A stretch of DNA of 64,000 bases. Source: Putridiphycobacter sp965230485. Lineage in GTDB: Bacteria; Bacteroidota; Bacteroidia; Flavobacteriales_D; Crocinitomicaceae. The stretch spans positions 868,001 to 932,000 of the forward strand of contig CBDDLA010000001.1 of NCBI GenBank assembly GCA_965230485.1, written 5' to 3'. The notes beneath the pieces were generated by a model, which saw only the letters and a list, made by a program, of their open reading frames with translations, was not told the origin of the DNA and made no database searches. Shown here one piece after another: positions 47,407-56,567 of the stretch. The first letter of the stretch is position 1. The number at the start of each line of letters is the position of its first letter. Made by a program: the position numbers and the translations under genes.

Positions 47407-47982
47407 ATGAAAAGAATAATATCTCTAGTTTTGATTCTATTGTTATTAGCAGCTTGTGATAGCAAACCAAATGGAAACATGTTATCAGATAAAAGTGTTG
47501 CAATTGAAAAAGAATATCATACACATCAGCTTGGACCAGAAAATGGATGCGAACAAGTGGAATTCAGTAGTATCCCTGCTGATAGTTTAGACTTATTTAT
47601 TGATCTGGATACCGTTTTTGAAAATTATACCAGTGAATCTTTGTTAATTCATATTCCAGACAGTATCAGTATTGTTAATGGTGACAATAACATGAAAATA
47701 TTGTTACAATCTGGAAATTACAGTGCCATCAATAGCATAGAAAAATCTAAAGTCTATAAAGATGGTGAAAACTGTTTATATAATTACATTGTTTTAAATT
47801 TAAAAATGAATAGTAGTCAACCCACTGTTTACCCTACCGAATATGAGATGTCAGTACCTATAACTGCATCTGAATGGAGTACTACTGATCTTGTATTGTT
47901 GCAGATTGATGGAGAGAATAAGAAATTAGCTTCTAACAAAACTGGTGGTGAGCCTCGTGAAAAACCCCCAATTCATAATTAA
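47407..47982 (+). CDS. Lipoprotein of unknown function
   Basis: Protein of 191 residues with a lipoprotein signal (LLLLAAC, Cys 16) and a soluble, probably beta-rich mature domain with two further cysteines (GCEQ, NCLY). No family recognised. Its stop overlaps the start of the histidine kinase by one base (TAATG), so it may be a sensor-accessory protein of that two-component system. Confidence 0.72.
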   Translation: MKRIISLVLILLLLAACDSKPNGNMLSDKSVAIEKEYHTHQLGPENGCEQVEFSSIPADSLDLFIDLDTVFENYTSESLLIHIPDSISIVNGDNNMKILLQSGNYSAINSIEKSKVYKDGENCLYNYIVLNLKMNSSQPTVYPTEYEMSVPITASEWSTTDLVLLQIDGENKKLASNKTGGEPREKPPIHN

Positions 47983-49757
47983 TGCGAATTTCACTCCCCT
48001 TTATAATTCTCTTTCTTCAAATATTTAATCCATCTATAGTTTGTGGAATATCTGAAAAAGATAGTTTATTATTTGAGCATATTCTTGATACAATTCAAAA
48101 AGGAATGGGTTCGAATAATATTAAATCAAAGAATAAACTACTCGGGCTTCAAAAGCAAATAAAGTGGCAAGAGTCCCCTTATTTTATTTCTACAGTATAT
48201 AGCATGCTCGGAAAAGCATACTATAATGAATACCAGATAGATTCTGCCAATTTTTTTTATGAAAAAGCAATTGTAATTAGAAAAAAGTTTGGATACAATG
48301 CAAACCTTGCAACAACCCTTGAAAATATTGCCGAACTGCACATGTACCTAGACGAAGATAGTATTGCTTTAAGGTATTTATACCGAAGTTTAGCAATCAA
48401 AAACGAAGTTGGCAATCAAAACTATTTAGCTCCTGTTTATTCTCGGTTAGGACAGTGGCATTACCTTCATGATAATTATGACAGTTCGTTGTATTACTTA
48501 AGCAAAGCCCAAACCATATACCTAAATGCGAAAAAATATCTTGCTGCCTCAAAGACCTCAATGTCAATAGGCAATATTCATTACTTAAAAGATGAATATG
48601 ACGAAGCTATAAGAAAATATAGAGAGGTGGCCTCAGTAGCTAAAGCAAGCAATGATTCAGTTTTCTTGGCCGATATCCTATATAATATAGGCGGTGTTTA
48701 CGACTGGACAAAAAATAACGATAGTGCGCTTTACTATTTCTACCAAGCCAAGAATGTTTTATTACCAACTGGCGATAAATCTCTGCTAGGAGATATCTAT
48801 CAGGCCTTGGCGGAAGTATACATTAAAGATCAAAATATGGATTCGGCCCTTACTTACCTCAATACTTATATTGGTTTTAGAGATTCTGTTTTTAGATCAG
48901 ATAAAGTTGCTTCCTTGTTAGAATTCGAAACTAAATATAAAACCAAAGAAAAAGAGCAAGCCTTATTAATTGAGACAGCAGAAAATAAAGAAAAACAAAG
49001 GACTATTCTTTTTCTCATATTGTCTCTCTTTGGACTTTTGGTGACCCTAATATTTGTATATCGATTTTTTAGACAAAAAAGAAAAGTAAATGCGCTTGAA
49101 ATATCAGTAAAAAATCAAGAAATTGACAATTTGCTTAAAGAACAAGAGTCAAACAGATACGTGGCTATACTGCAAGGCCAGGAAGAAGAACGCCAGCGGT
49201 TATCACAAGACCTGCATGATAGAATTGGTGGCACTTTGGCAGCTTTAAAAGTACATTTTGGATTAATCTCAGAAAGTAATGATCATATCCAATTAACCGA
49301 ACTAATTGACGAAGCGGTTAAAGACGTTAGAAACATCTCTCACAATCTAGCCTCTGGAAAATTAATTTCTAAAGGGCTAAAAAGCACATTATCTGATTTG
49401 GTAACGACAATTAATAAGTCTAAAACCGTTAAGTTTGGTTTATTCATGAAAGATGAAATTACATTTAGTAATAGTCATTCAGAACAGGAGATTTATAGTA
49501 TTATTCAAGAACTATTAAGTAATACATTAAAACATGCCGACGCAAATCATATCGATCTAAGCATCAACCAACAAAATCAATTGGTAAATATTTTATTCGA
49601 AGATGACGGTAGAGGATTTAATCCAGAAGAAATAAAAAGCGAAGGACTTGGACTATCCAATATTCACAACCGAATTGCCAAATTAAATGGTGATTTAGAT
49701 ATTGATAGTTCAGTAGGAAGAGGTTCAATTTTTAACATTAATATCCCATTAGGATGA
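47982..49757 (+). CDS. TPR sensor histidine kinase (HisKA_3 / NarX-type catalytic core)
   Basis: Inner-membrane kinase of 591 residues. Signal peptide (about 1-22), periplasmic TPR domain (about 60-300), one transmembrane helix (about 340-362), a coiled linker, the HisKA_3 dimerisation helix with phospho-acceptor H412 in EEERQRLSQDLHDRIGG, and an HATPase_c domain (ELLSNTLKHA, DDGRGF, GLGLSNI). The TPR sensor presumably recognises a protein or peptide in the periplasm. Its stop overlaps the response regulator start (ATGA). Signal unknown. Confidence 0.92.
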   Translation: MRISLPFIILFLQIFNPSIVCGISEKDSLLFEHILDTIQKGMGSNNIKSKNKLLGLQKQIKWQESPYFISTVYSMLGKAYYNEYQIDSANFFYEKAIVIRKKFGYNANLATTLENIAELHMYLDEDSIALRYLYRSLAIKNEVGNQNYLAPVYSRLGQWHYLHDNYDSSLYYLSKAQTIYLNAKKYLAASKTSMSIGNIHYLKDEYDEAIRKYREVASVAKASNDSVFLADILYNIGGVYDWTKNNDSALYYFYQAKNVLLPTGDKSLLGDIYQALAEVYIKDQNMDSALTYLNTYIGFRDSVFRSDKVASLLEFETKYKTKEKEQALLIETAENKEKQRTILFLILSLFGLLVTLIFVYRFFRQKRKVNALEISVKNQEIDNLLKEQESNRYVAILQGQEEERQRLSQDLHDRIGGTLAALKVHFGLISESNDHIQLTELIDEAVKDVRNISHNLASGKLISKGLKSTLSDLVTTINKSKTVKFGLFMKDEITFSNSHSEQEIYSIIQELLSNTLKHADANHIDLSINQQNQLVNILFEDDGRGFNPEEIKSEGLGLSNIHNRIAKLNGDLDIDSSVGRGSIFNINIPLG

Positions 49758-50377
49758 ATATTCTTATAGCTGACGATCATAAAATATTTAGGGAAGGTAT
49801 TTCCCAATTAATTCAGCGCAACTCAAAAAATATTACCCATATTGAAGAGGCTAATAACGGGGAAGAAACAATAAGTATCTTAAAAAAATCTTTAATAGAT
49901 GTTGTTTTATTAGACGTAAATATGCCATTGAAAGATGGTATTGAAACAGCAAAAGAAATAAAAAAGTTCTGGCCAGAAGTTAAAATTATTATGCTAACTA
50001 TGCATGATTCTCAAAAATACATTAAGCATTTGATGGAAATTGGGGTTCATGGATATTTGCTGAAAACCGTATCGAGTCAAGAACTCTTAGAGGCTATTGA
50101 AACCGTTTTAAATGATGAGAATTATTATGATAAAAATGTTCAGGTTTCATTTCTTGAAAGTTTTAGTTCGAATAATATGGAACAAGACATTCATTTAACA
50201 AAAAGAGAACGGGATATTTTAAAACTCATTTGTGAAGAATTAAATACCAACGAAATAGCAGATGAACTCTGTATTAGTGCTTATACGGTAGAAACTCACC
50301 GAAAAAACTTACTTTCTAAGACAGGAGCTAAAAATGTAGCTGGTCTTGTTAAATTTGCTTTAAATAATAATTTATAA
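49754..50377 (+). CDS. LuxR/NarL-family response regulator
   Basis: Regulator of 207 residues: receiver domain (1-120) with acidic pair IADDHK (D7, D8) and phospho-acceptor D54 in LLDVNMP, conserved Lys in YLLKT, then a LuxR-type helix-turn-helix (about 145-205: LTKRERDILKL, NEIADELCISAYTVETHRKN). Cognate partner of the overlapping TPR kinase. Targets unknown; the nearby envelope-channel genes are possible ones. Its TAA ends at the base before the stop of the convergent YdcF gene. Confidence 0.95.
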   Translation: MNILIADDHKIFREGISQLIQRNSKNITHIEEANNGEETISILKKSLIDVVLLDVNMPLKDGIETAKEIKKFWPEVKIIMLTMHDSQKYIKHLMEIGVHGYLLKTVSSQELLEAIETVLNDENYYDKNVQVSFLESFSSNNMEQDIHLTKRERDILKLICEELNTNEIADELCISAYTVETHRKNLLSKTGAKNVAGLVKFALNNNL

Positions 50378-51145
50378 TCAGGTGTAACCTACCAAGGAAT
50401 AAATGACATAACCAACCCATTCCTTAATTAAGTAGTTCCAATTACCCAAAGTTCCAATGTTCGGAATTAAGTATTGATCTAATTGATATCCTCTAACGCT
50501 ACCTGTATAGTGGTCAGTTGAAAAAACATCAACATTTGTAAATCCAGCCTTGGCAAAACAAGCTTTTGCCCTTTTCATATGTATTGCAGAAGTAATTAGT
50601 AATATTGATACCTCATCTTCCATTGCATCAATTATTTGTTTTGATTCAACGGCGTTTTGATAAGTGTTTTTTGAATTAGATTCGGTTAAAATATCTTCAC
50701 CAGGAATACCCATTCTGATTAAATCTTCCTTCATTTGAATCGCCTCATTAAGCCCTCTGTCGATTAAATATCCATGTGCTCCTGAAATCAAAATTTTGTC
50801 TATTTTTTCAATTTTATATAACTGAATAGCTTGCCAAACCCTATCTCCCCCCCTTCGTATACTTAGCCTGTTTAAATCATTATTAAACTCAGTCATTCCG
50901 CCTAAAACTATTCCTATATCATACGTTTTTAGATACTCATACTTCACACCTTCTTCTTCCCACAATCTTGTAAATTCAGAAAAAATTACTGTGTTAGAAA
51001 AAAACAAGAATATAATCAATGAACCCAAATAAAATCGTTTTTTCAGGGTGTTTTTTTTAATCCAAACACCTAAAATTAAAAGCAATAATGCCCAAATAAA
51101 AGGCTGTAAAAAAAAACTTAATATCTTCGATAAAACAAAAAACAT
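50378..51145 (-). CDS. YdcF-family (DUF218) membrane protein
   Basis: Protein of 255 residues with two N-terminal transmembrane helices (about 5-25 and 37-55), then a DUF218 domain: DIGIVLGGM, RVWQAIQLYK, ILISGAHGY, ESNSKNTYQNA, LLITSAIHMKRA. Relatives (ElyC, SanA) affect envelope integrity or cell-wall precursor use in E. coli; activity is unproven. A second, shorter DUF218 protein is at 53986. It is divergent from mscS with 42 bases between start codons. Confidence 0.88.
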   Translation of the reverse strand: MFFVLSKILSFFLQPFIWALLLLILGVWIKKNTLKKRFYLGSLIIFLFFSNTVIFSEFTRLWEEEGVKYEYLKTYDIGIVLGGMTEFNNDLNRLSIRRGGDRVWQAIQLYKIEKIDKILISGAHGYLIDRGLNEAIQMKEDLIRMGIPGEDILTESNSKNTYQNAVESKQIIDAMEDEVSILLITSAIHMKRAKACFAKAGFTNVDVFSTDHYTGSVRGYQLDQYLIPNIGTLGNWNYLIKEWVGYVIYSLVGYT

Positions 51146-51155
51146 ATTGAATGTA

Positions 51156-51163
51156 TATATTTG
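51156..51163 (+). promoter_or_regulatory. -7 element for mscS
   Basis: TATATTTG, an exact match 24 bases before the ATG at 51188. An alternative TTG start at 51161 lies inside this element and is therefore unlikely. Confidence 0.6.
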
Positions 51164-51187
51164 CTAAAAAATCAAATAAACTATCTT

Positions 51188-52030
51188 ATGCCAGACAAAA
51201 CTACAGAATTATCAGGAACTGCCAAATTTACTAATATTGATTGGTGGATAGAAAAACTGGTGGACTGGGGAACGAACCTTCTCATTTTCCTTGCCATTTT
51301 AGTGATTGGTTTATTCTTAGCAAAAAGAATCACCAAATTGGTTTCCAAACTGATGGATAAAAGAAGTTTGGATCCTTCTTTAAAAGGCTTTTTAACAAGT
51401 GCAGTCTCTGCTTTATTAAAAATTTTAGTATTAATCACCGCTCTAAGTCAATTAGGTGTTGAAATGACAAGCTTTGTGGCACTGCTAGGTGCAGCTGGAT
51501 TAGCTATTGGTATGGCTTTTTCTGGAACTCTTGGTAATTTGGCTGGTGGTGTTATGATACTCATCTTTAGACCCTACAAAGTAGGTGATTACTTAGAAGC
51601 TCAAGGAGAAATTGGCACTGTAAAAGAAATTGGAATTTTTAATACGATTCTTCTGACTTTAGACAATAAAACTGTTATTGTACCAAATGGTGCTATGGCT
51701 AATGGAAATATGATTAACTATACCATGCAGCCTGAACGAAGAGTTGATTTTACAGTTGGCATTGCTTATGGAGATAGTTATGATGACGCAAAAAAAACTG
51801 TTGAACAATTTATTGAAGATGATCCTAAGATTTTAAAAACACCTGAGCCATTTATTGGATTAGTAGCGTTAGCTGATAGTTCAGTTAATATTACCATTCG
51901 CGTTTGGTGTAAAACTGATGATTATTGGGACGTTTACTTTAAAATGAACGAACGAGTCTACAAAGAATTCGGAGAAGCTGGAATTAACTTCCCATTTCCG
52001 CAAATGGATGTTCATATCCAACAAAATTAA
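51188..52030 (+). CDS. Small-conductance mechanosensitive channel (MscS family)
   Basis: Inner-membrane tension-gated channel of 280 residues. Three transmembrane helices (about 18-40, 58-78 and the pore-lining TM3 about 90-120), the latter being the Gly/Ala-rich LLGAAGLAIGMAFSGTLGNLAGGVMI, then the MscS beta domain (YKVGDYLEAQG, VPNGAMANGNMINYT) and C-terminal alpha/beta domain. Size matches the basic YggB/MscS type. It is followed by mscL, so two release valves are adjacent, each with its own -7 element. Confidence 0.93.
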   Translation: MPDKTTELSGTAKFTNIDWWIEKLVDWGTNLLIFLAILVIGLFLAKRITKLVSKLMDKRSLDPSLKGFLTSAVSALLKILVLITALSQLGVEMTSFVALLGAAGLAIGMAFSGTLGNLAGGVMILIFRPYKVGDYLEAQGEIGTVKEIGIFNTILLTLDNKTVIVPNGAMANGNMINYTMQPERRVDFTVGIAYGDSYDDAKKTVEQFIEDDPKILKTPEPFIGLVALADSSVNITIRVWCKTDDYWDVYFKMNERVYKEFGEAGINFPFPQMDVHIQQN

Positions 52031-52048
52031 TTCTACCAATTTTTCTTA

Positions 52049-52056
52049 TATATTTG
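52049..52056 (+). promoter_or_regulatory. -7 element for mscL
   Basis: TATATTTG, exact TAnnTTTG match, 24 bases before the ATG, at the same distance as in mscS. Confidence 0.6.
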
Positions 52057-52080
52057 TTTGAATAACCTTAAAAGAAAACT

Positions 52081-52488
52081 ATGTTAAAAGAATTTAAAGC
52101 CTTTATCATGACTGGTAATGTCATTGAATTAGCAGTTGCGGTTTTATTAGCTGGAGCTGTTGGACTTGTAGTGAAAGGATTCGTTTCTGATATTATGATG
52201 CCATTTGTTGGTCATTTTTCAGGAGGAATTGACTTTGCTGAAATGAAATATGTTTTATCCGCTGAGTTAACCAATGAAGCTGGAGAAGTTACAGCCCCAG
52301 AAAATGCCATTTATTACGGTAGATGGATTAATGCTGTTATCAATTTAATTATTGTAGGTTTTGTGCTATTTATGATTACTAAGGCTTACAATAAAACCAA
52401 AAAGAAGGAAGAAGAAGAGGAACCAGCACCAACTGGACCTACTCAGGAAGAATTATTAGGAGAAATTAGAGATTTATTGAAAAAATAA
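52081..52488 (+). CDS. mscL: Large-conductance mechanosensitive channel
   Basis: Protein of 135 residues that opens at near-lytic membrane tension. N-terminal amphipathic helix MLKEFKAFIMTGNVIELAVA, TM1 with GAVGLVVKGFVSDIMMP, a periplasmic loop, TM2 (about 85-102) and a charged C-terminal bundle (KKKEEEEE, then LLGEIRDLLKK). Family signature is complete. Own promoter and terminator. Confidence 0.97.
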   Translation: MLKEFKAFIMTGNVIELAVAVLLAGAVGLVVKGFVSDIMMPFVGHFSGGIDFAEMKYVLSAELTNEAGEVTAPENAIYYGRWINAVINLIIVGFVLFMITKAYNKTKKKEEEEEPAPTGPTQEELLGEIRDLLKK

Positions 52489-52508
52489 ACCTTTTCTTAC
52501 AGATTAAT

Positions 52509-52541
52509 AAAAGGCCATTAATAAAATTGATGGCCTTTTTT
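52509..52541 (+). terminator. Intrinsic terminator of mscL
   Basis: AAAAGGCCAT (52509-52518) pairs perfectly with ATGGCCTTTT (52530-52539), followed by T, 20 bases after the stop codon. Confidence 0.92.
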
Positions 52542-52571
52542 ATGTTTATTTTTTAGCTATATTAGCTTACA

Positions 52572-53999
52572 ATGATCAAACCACTTATCATTCTTTTTTT
52601 ATCAATTGTAGTCATTGGTTGTAACGACCGGAATCTAAGGTTAAAGGATCAAATCAAGCAAGTTGATTGGAATGAGATAAAAGAAACAGGTGTTTTGACA
52701 GTATTAGCAGAAAATGGGCCTGCATCATTCTTCATTGTAAAGGGGAGAAATATGGGCTATGAGTACGAATTGTTGCATGAATTTGCGAAAGATTGTGATA
52801 TACGTTTAAATATTAAAATAGTCCAAAATTTAGATTCTATTTTTTCTGAACTCTATGCCTTGCGCGGGGATATAATTGCATGTAACCTAACTAAAACACC
52901 TGAAAGAGAAAAAAAAGTTCGATTTACTGATTCTCACTTAATTTCTCGGCAGGTTCTGATACAAAGGATTCCAAAAAAAAGATCAAAAAATGATACACTA
53001 CCTCAAGAACAATTGATTACCGAGATTGAACAACTAAAAGGTAAAACAATATCAGTTTGGAGTAACTCCACTCATAAAAAACAACTTGAAAAATTAAACG
53101 AAACTCTAAAGTTAAATCTCAATATTGTCCCTCTTGACGGCGACATTACTACTGAAGAGATTATTAGAATGGTAAGCAGAGGACTACTTGATTATACAAT
53201 TGCTGATGAGAACATTGCCAAAATCAATCAGATTTATTGGAGTAATTTAAACATTGATTTAAAACTAAGCAGTGATGAAGAAATTGCTTTCGCTGCAAGG
53301 TTAAATTCTCCAAAATTGGTCAAAAAAATTAATGACTGGCTTATCGCAAAGAAAAACCAATCAACCATTGGTGAAGTAAAAAGAAAGTATTTCGAACGAA
53401 GAAATTTATCTCGTAAGGCCAATTCAAATTATTCAAGTGCAGCAGGTGGTACACTATCTCCTTACGACGAAATTATTAAAAGTGAAGCCCCTAAACTGGG
53501 TTGGGATTGGCGTTTAATCTCCTCAATTATCTATCAGGAATCTAAATTTGAAACCTATAAAACATCTTGGGTCGGAGCATTTGGTATTTTTCAATTTATG
53601 CCTGCGACTGCAGAGGCTTACGGCATAAACGAAAACTCCAGTGCAGAGGCTCAAATAAAAGCTGGCATTAAGAAACTAAGTAAAAACTACAAACAATGGT
53701 TAAAAATAATCCCTGATACACTTGAAGCTATTCATTTTACACTAGCGACTTTCAATGCAGGCAGAGCCCATGTTGATGATGCCCGCGCCTTAGCACCATA
53801 TTTTTTTAAAGATAGCAGTACTTGGTTTGGGAATGTTGATTCTATGATTCTTGGACTATCACGCCCTAAATATTATAGACACGAAGCTGTTAAATATGGT
53901 TATATGAGAGGAATCCAAACTTTCGAATACGTGTATGAAGTAATGGAGCGATATGAAGAATATAAACATGCCTTTCCAGAAATAGGTGAAAAAAATTAA
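52572..53999 (+). CDS. MltF-like lytic transglycosylase lipoprotein
   Basis: Envelope lipoprotein of 475 residues (lipobox IVVIGC, Cys 17). An SBP_bac_3-like regulatory domain (about 35-275: GVLTVLAENGPASFF, GYEYELLHEFA) precedes an SLT catalytic domain (about 300-440) with the catalytic Glu in SIIYQESKF and SWVGAFGIFQFMPATA. This is the MltF order: a ligand-binding regulatory lobe and a murein-cleaving lobe. It cleaves glycan strands to form 1,6-anhydro ends. Overlaps the next gene by 14 bases. Confidence 0.93.
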   Translation: MIKPLIILFLSIVVIGCNDRNLRLKDQIKQVDWNEIKETGVLTVLAENGPASFFIVKGRNMGYEYELLHEFAKDCDIRLNIKIVQNLDSIFSELYALRGDIIACNLTKTPEREKKVRFTDSHLISRQVLIQRIPKKRSKNDTLPQEQLITEIEQLKGKTISVWSNSTHKKQLEKLNETLKLNLNIVPLDGDITTEEIIRMVSRGLLDYTIADENIAKINQIYWSNLNIDLKLSSDEEIAFAARLNSPKLVKKINDWLIAKKNQSTIGEVKRKYFERRNLSRKANSNYSSAAGGTLSPYDEIIKSEAPKLGWDWRLISSIIYQESKFETYKTSWVGAFGIFQFMPATAEAYGINENSSAEAQIKAGIKKLSKNYKQWLKIIPDTLEAIHFTLATFNAGRAHVDDARALAPYFFKDSSTWFGNVDSMILGLSRPKYYRHEAVKYGYMRGIQTFEYVYEVMERYEEYKHAFPEIGEKN

Positions 54000-54636
54000 T
54001 TGGTTTAAAATTTTGAAACGAACAATTGTCATTTTGATGATTGTAATTCCTTTATTTGTATTAGGAACTAATCTTTACGTTAAATCAGTTTCAGAAAAAT
54101 TTATTTTCAGCGATATAAACTTATTACCAAAGCATAAAGTCGGTTTGGTACTTGGCACTTCTAAATACAATTTTCGTAGCAATATTAATTTCTATTATGC
54201 CAATAGAATTGATGCTACTGTTTCTCTATACAAGGCTAATAAAATAGATTTTGTGCTAGTATCTGGAGATAATGGCCATTCAAATTATAATGAACCAAAA
54301 ACGTTCAAAAGAGATTTAATTGCCAAGGGCATTCCTGAAAACAAAATTTTTCTGGACTACGCTGGGTTTAGGACTTTAGATTCTATTTTGCGCGCTCAAA
54401 AAGTATTTGGACTAAATGCATTTATTATCATTTCACAAAAATTCCACGTAGAACGTGCACTTTTCATTGCCAGAAGTAATCATATAAATGCCATTGGCTT
54501 TTCAAATGCAAATTACTCAAATACAAATAACCGCAAATTAAAGTTTAGAGAGGTTTTAGCGAAGACGAAAGCTGTATTAGACGTTATGTTTAATAAAAAA
54601 GCAAAATTCTACGGAAAGCAAATAACAATTGAATAG
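53986..54636 (+). CDS. SanA/YdcF-family (DUF218) membrane protein
   Basis: Protein of 216 residues with one N-terminal membrane helix (about 10-32) and a DUF218 domain (KVGLVLGTSKYN, ATVSLYKANKIDFVLVSGDNG, FIIISQKFHVERALFIA). Closest in form to SanA, linked to vancomycin exclusion and envelope barrier function in E. coli. Starts with a GTG 14 bases inside the end of the transglycosylase gene, so expression is probably coupled. Confidence 0.9.
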   Translation: MKKINWFKILKRTIVILMIVIPLFVLGTNLYVKSVSEKFIFSDINLLPKHKVGLVLGTSKYNFRSNINFYYANRIDATVSLYKANKIDFVLVSGDNGHSNYNEPKTFKRDLIAKGIPENKIFLDYAGFRTLDSILRAQKVFGLNAFIIISQKFHVERALFIARSNHINAIGFSNANYSNTNNRKLKFREVLAKTKAVLDVMFNKKAKFYGKQITIE

Positions 54637-54680
54637 TAGCGTATTACTTTAAAAATAAATTCTAAAAAATATTGAATTTT

Positions 54681-55025
54681 ATGTCAAAAGATAATCATAT
54701 CAATTATGTTGAGTTTTTAGCCAAGGACTTAAACATTATTAAAAAATTCTACAATAATTGCTTTAATTGGAAATTCACCGACTATGGTCCAAACTATACC
54801 TCATTTTCTTCGAGCGGAATCGAAGGTGGGTTTGAGCAATCAAACAAAGTGATTAAAAATGGTGCATTGGTTGTTATTCATCATTCTAATTTAGAAAAAA
54901 TACATAAAACCATTCAAGAAAATGGTGGTGAAATAGTCGTTGATATTTTTTCATTTCCAGGAGGTAGACGGTTTCAGTTTAGAGATCCAGCAGGAAATGA
55001 GCTAGCGGTTTGGACTGAAGAATAA
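54681..55025 (+). CDS. VOC-superfamily (glyoxalase/bleomycin-resistance fold) protein
   Basis: Small cytoplasmic protein of 114 residues with the paired beta-alpha-beta-beta-beta modules of the VOC fold: INYVEFLAKDLNIIKKFYNN and the C-terminal RRFQFRDPAGNELAVW. The metal-ligand His is doubtful, so substrate and metal use are unknown. A TTG upstream (54672) would add three residues; the ATG is preferred. Confidence 0.85.
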   Translation: MSKDNHINYVEFLAKDLNIIKKFYNNCFNWKFTDYGPNYTSFSSSGIEGGFEQSNKVIKNGALVVIHHSNLEKIHKTIQENGGEIVVDIFSFPGGRRFQFRDPAGNELAVWTEE

Positions 55026-55043
55026 AGCATGCTATATAAAAAG

Positions 55044-55073
55044 TTGATTTCCTCTAATATTTGAATATTTTTG
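55044..55073 (+). promoter_or_regulatory. Promoter of miaA (TTG / TATTTTTG)
   Basis: -33 TTG (55044-55046), 19-base spacer, -7 TATTTTTG (55066-55073). The element lies inside the frame of a TTG start at 55061 and only 5 bases before the GTG at 55079, implying an almost leaderless mRNA. Confidence 0.65.
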
Positions 55074-55078
55074 CCTTC

Positions 55079-56020
55079 GTGTTATCAATTCAATCCAATT
55101 TAAAGGCGAAATATAATTCTGCCAAACATCTTATTATTGTTGTTGGTCCAACTGCTATTGGAAAAACCACTTTAAGCATTGATTTAGCGAATTATTATAA
55201 CTGCCCTATTTTATCATTTGATTCAAGACAGTTTTACAAAGAGATGAATATTGGCACTGCAAAGCCTAGTGAAGAAGAATTAAAAAGTGCTGAACATTAT
55301 TATATCAATTCTCATAGTATAAAAACTGATTATACGGCGGGAAAGTTTGAAATTAATGCGATTCAAACCCTCGATGACATATTCAAAAGTAATGATGTTT
55401 GCATAGCTGTAGGTGGAAGCGGTTTGTACATAGATGCCTTAGTCTATGGTATAGATGAAATGCCAAGCGATTCTAAAATAAGGGCTAGATGGATTAAAAT
55501 TAAAGATAGCGAAGGAATTAAACCTCTTCAAAACTATTTAGACAAACACAATCCTGAAGTATTCGAATTTATGGATAGAAATAACCATGCAAGAATGATA
55601 AGAGCAATTGAAGTGATAGAAATCTCAGGGAAAAAGTTTACCCACTATAGGAAACAAACCGCTAAATCAAGATCATTTACACCGATTTGGATTGGGCTAG
55701 AAATAGAAAGAGAATTACTTTATGACCGAATTAATAAACGAGTTGATAAAATGGTTGAAAGAGGATTAGAAGAAGAAGTAAAATCCTTGATTCCATATAG
55801 AAATCATAGTGCACTTAAAACTGTTGGATACGCCGAATATTTCAGTTATTTTGAAGGTGAGATACCTTTAGAGAAAGCTGTTGAGCTTGTTAAAAGAAAC
55901 TCTAGACGTTACGCCAAACGCCAGATGACTTGGTTCAAAAAAAATGAATCAATACAATGGTTTAACCCTGATTTTAAAGGAGATATTCTAGCATATATTC
56001 AAAATAAAATTAAAGAATAA
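55079..56020 (+). CDS. miaA: tRNA dimethylallyltransferase
   Basis: Enzyme of about 313 residues that adds an isopentenyl group to A37 of tRNAs reading UNN codons. P-loop GPTAIGKTT (about 23-31), DSRQFYKEM with the catalytic Asp, GTAKPS, and GGSGLYIDALVYG are all present, and the C-terminal NRNHARM...RRYAKRQMTWFKK helices are normal. No ATG is near; the start is set at GTG 55079 because the promoter's -7 element occupies 55066-55073. Together with mtaB and tsaE it belongs to position-37 modification. Confidence 0.95.
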   Translation: MLSIQSNLKAKYNSAKHLIIVVGPTAIGKTTLSIDLANYYNCPILSFDSRQFYKEMNIGTAKPSEEELKSAEHYYINSHSIKTDYTAGKFEINAIQTLDDIFKSNDVCIAVGGSGLYIDALVYGIDEMPSDSKIRARWIKIKDSEGIKPLQNYLDKHNPEVFEFMDRNNHARMIRAIEVIEISGKKFTHYRKQTAKSRSFTPIWIGLEIERELLYDRINKRVDKMVERGLEEEVKSLIPYRNHSALKTVGYAEYFSYFEGEIPLEKAVELVKRNSRRYAKRQMTWFKKNESIQWFNPDFKGDILAYIQNKIKE

Positions 56021-56114
56021 TTAGTTTAGAATCATTTTTAACGCTTTTTTTTTGGTAATTAAGATTTCAATTCTAAATTTGCTACTCATATAAATTTATT
56101 TAAAGAAGGGAAAG

Positions 56115-56420
56115 ATGAACGAGAGAAACGACGAAGTGTTTTCGGAAAAAGTAAAAGCAGGGAAAAGAACCTACTTTTTTGATGTTAAAAAAACAAGAGG
56201 AAACGATTTATACCTCACCATTACTGAAAGTAAGAGGAAATATTCTGATGATTCAGAAAATCCGACTTATGAAAAACATAAAATATTCTTGTATAAAGAA
56301 GATTTTGAAAAATTTCAAGGTGGTATGCAAGCTGCCTTAGATAAAATACAAGATTTATGGGAGTCTGGTGAATATAAAAAACCTGAACCAAGAGAAGAAC
56401 TTACTTTCGAGGAATTATAA
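56115..56420 (+). CDS. DUF3276/PUR-domain nucleic-acid-binding protein
   Basis: Protein of 101 residues. The PUR-like beta-beta-beta-beta-alpha module covers about 8-85 (VKAGKRTYFFDVKKTRGNDLYLTITES, HKIFLYKEDFEKFQGGMQAAL), then an acidic tail. Bacterial relatives such as BpuR bind single-stranded DNA or RNA. A purine-rich GAAGGG sits before the ATG, one of the few Shine-Dalgarno-like sites in the window. Has a strong terminator. Confidence 0.88.
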   Translation: MNERNDEVFSEKVKAGKRTYFFDVKKTRGNDLYLTITESKRKYSDDSENPTYEKHKIFLYKEDFEKFQGGMQAALDKIQDLWESGEYKKPEPREELTFEEL

Positions 56421-56442
56421 ATTCTATAATTAGTTAAATTTT

Positions 56443-56479
56443 AAAAAACACCTTTTACAAAATGTAAAAGGTGTTTTTT
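56443..56479. terminator. Strong intrinsic terminator after the DUF3276 gene
   Basis: Perfect 17-bp stem (56443-56459 with 56463-56479) around a 3-base loop; A-run on one side and T-run on the other, so it can act in both directions. Confidence 0.95.
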
Positions 56480-56551
56480 TATTAGGGATGGTATTATTCA
56501 ATCTAATAGTACTAATCATAACACTAACATCTCTAATTATTTCAATTCCCT

Positions 56552-56559
56552 TATCTTTG
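56552..56559 (+). promoter_or_regulatory. -7 element for mtaB
   Basis: TATCTTTG, exact TAnnTTTG match 8 bases before the ATG at 56568, giving a very short leader. Confidence 0.6.
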
Positions 56560-56567
56560 TCAAAATT

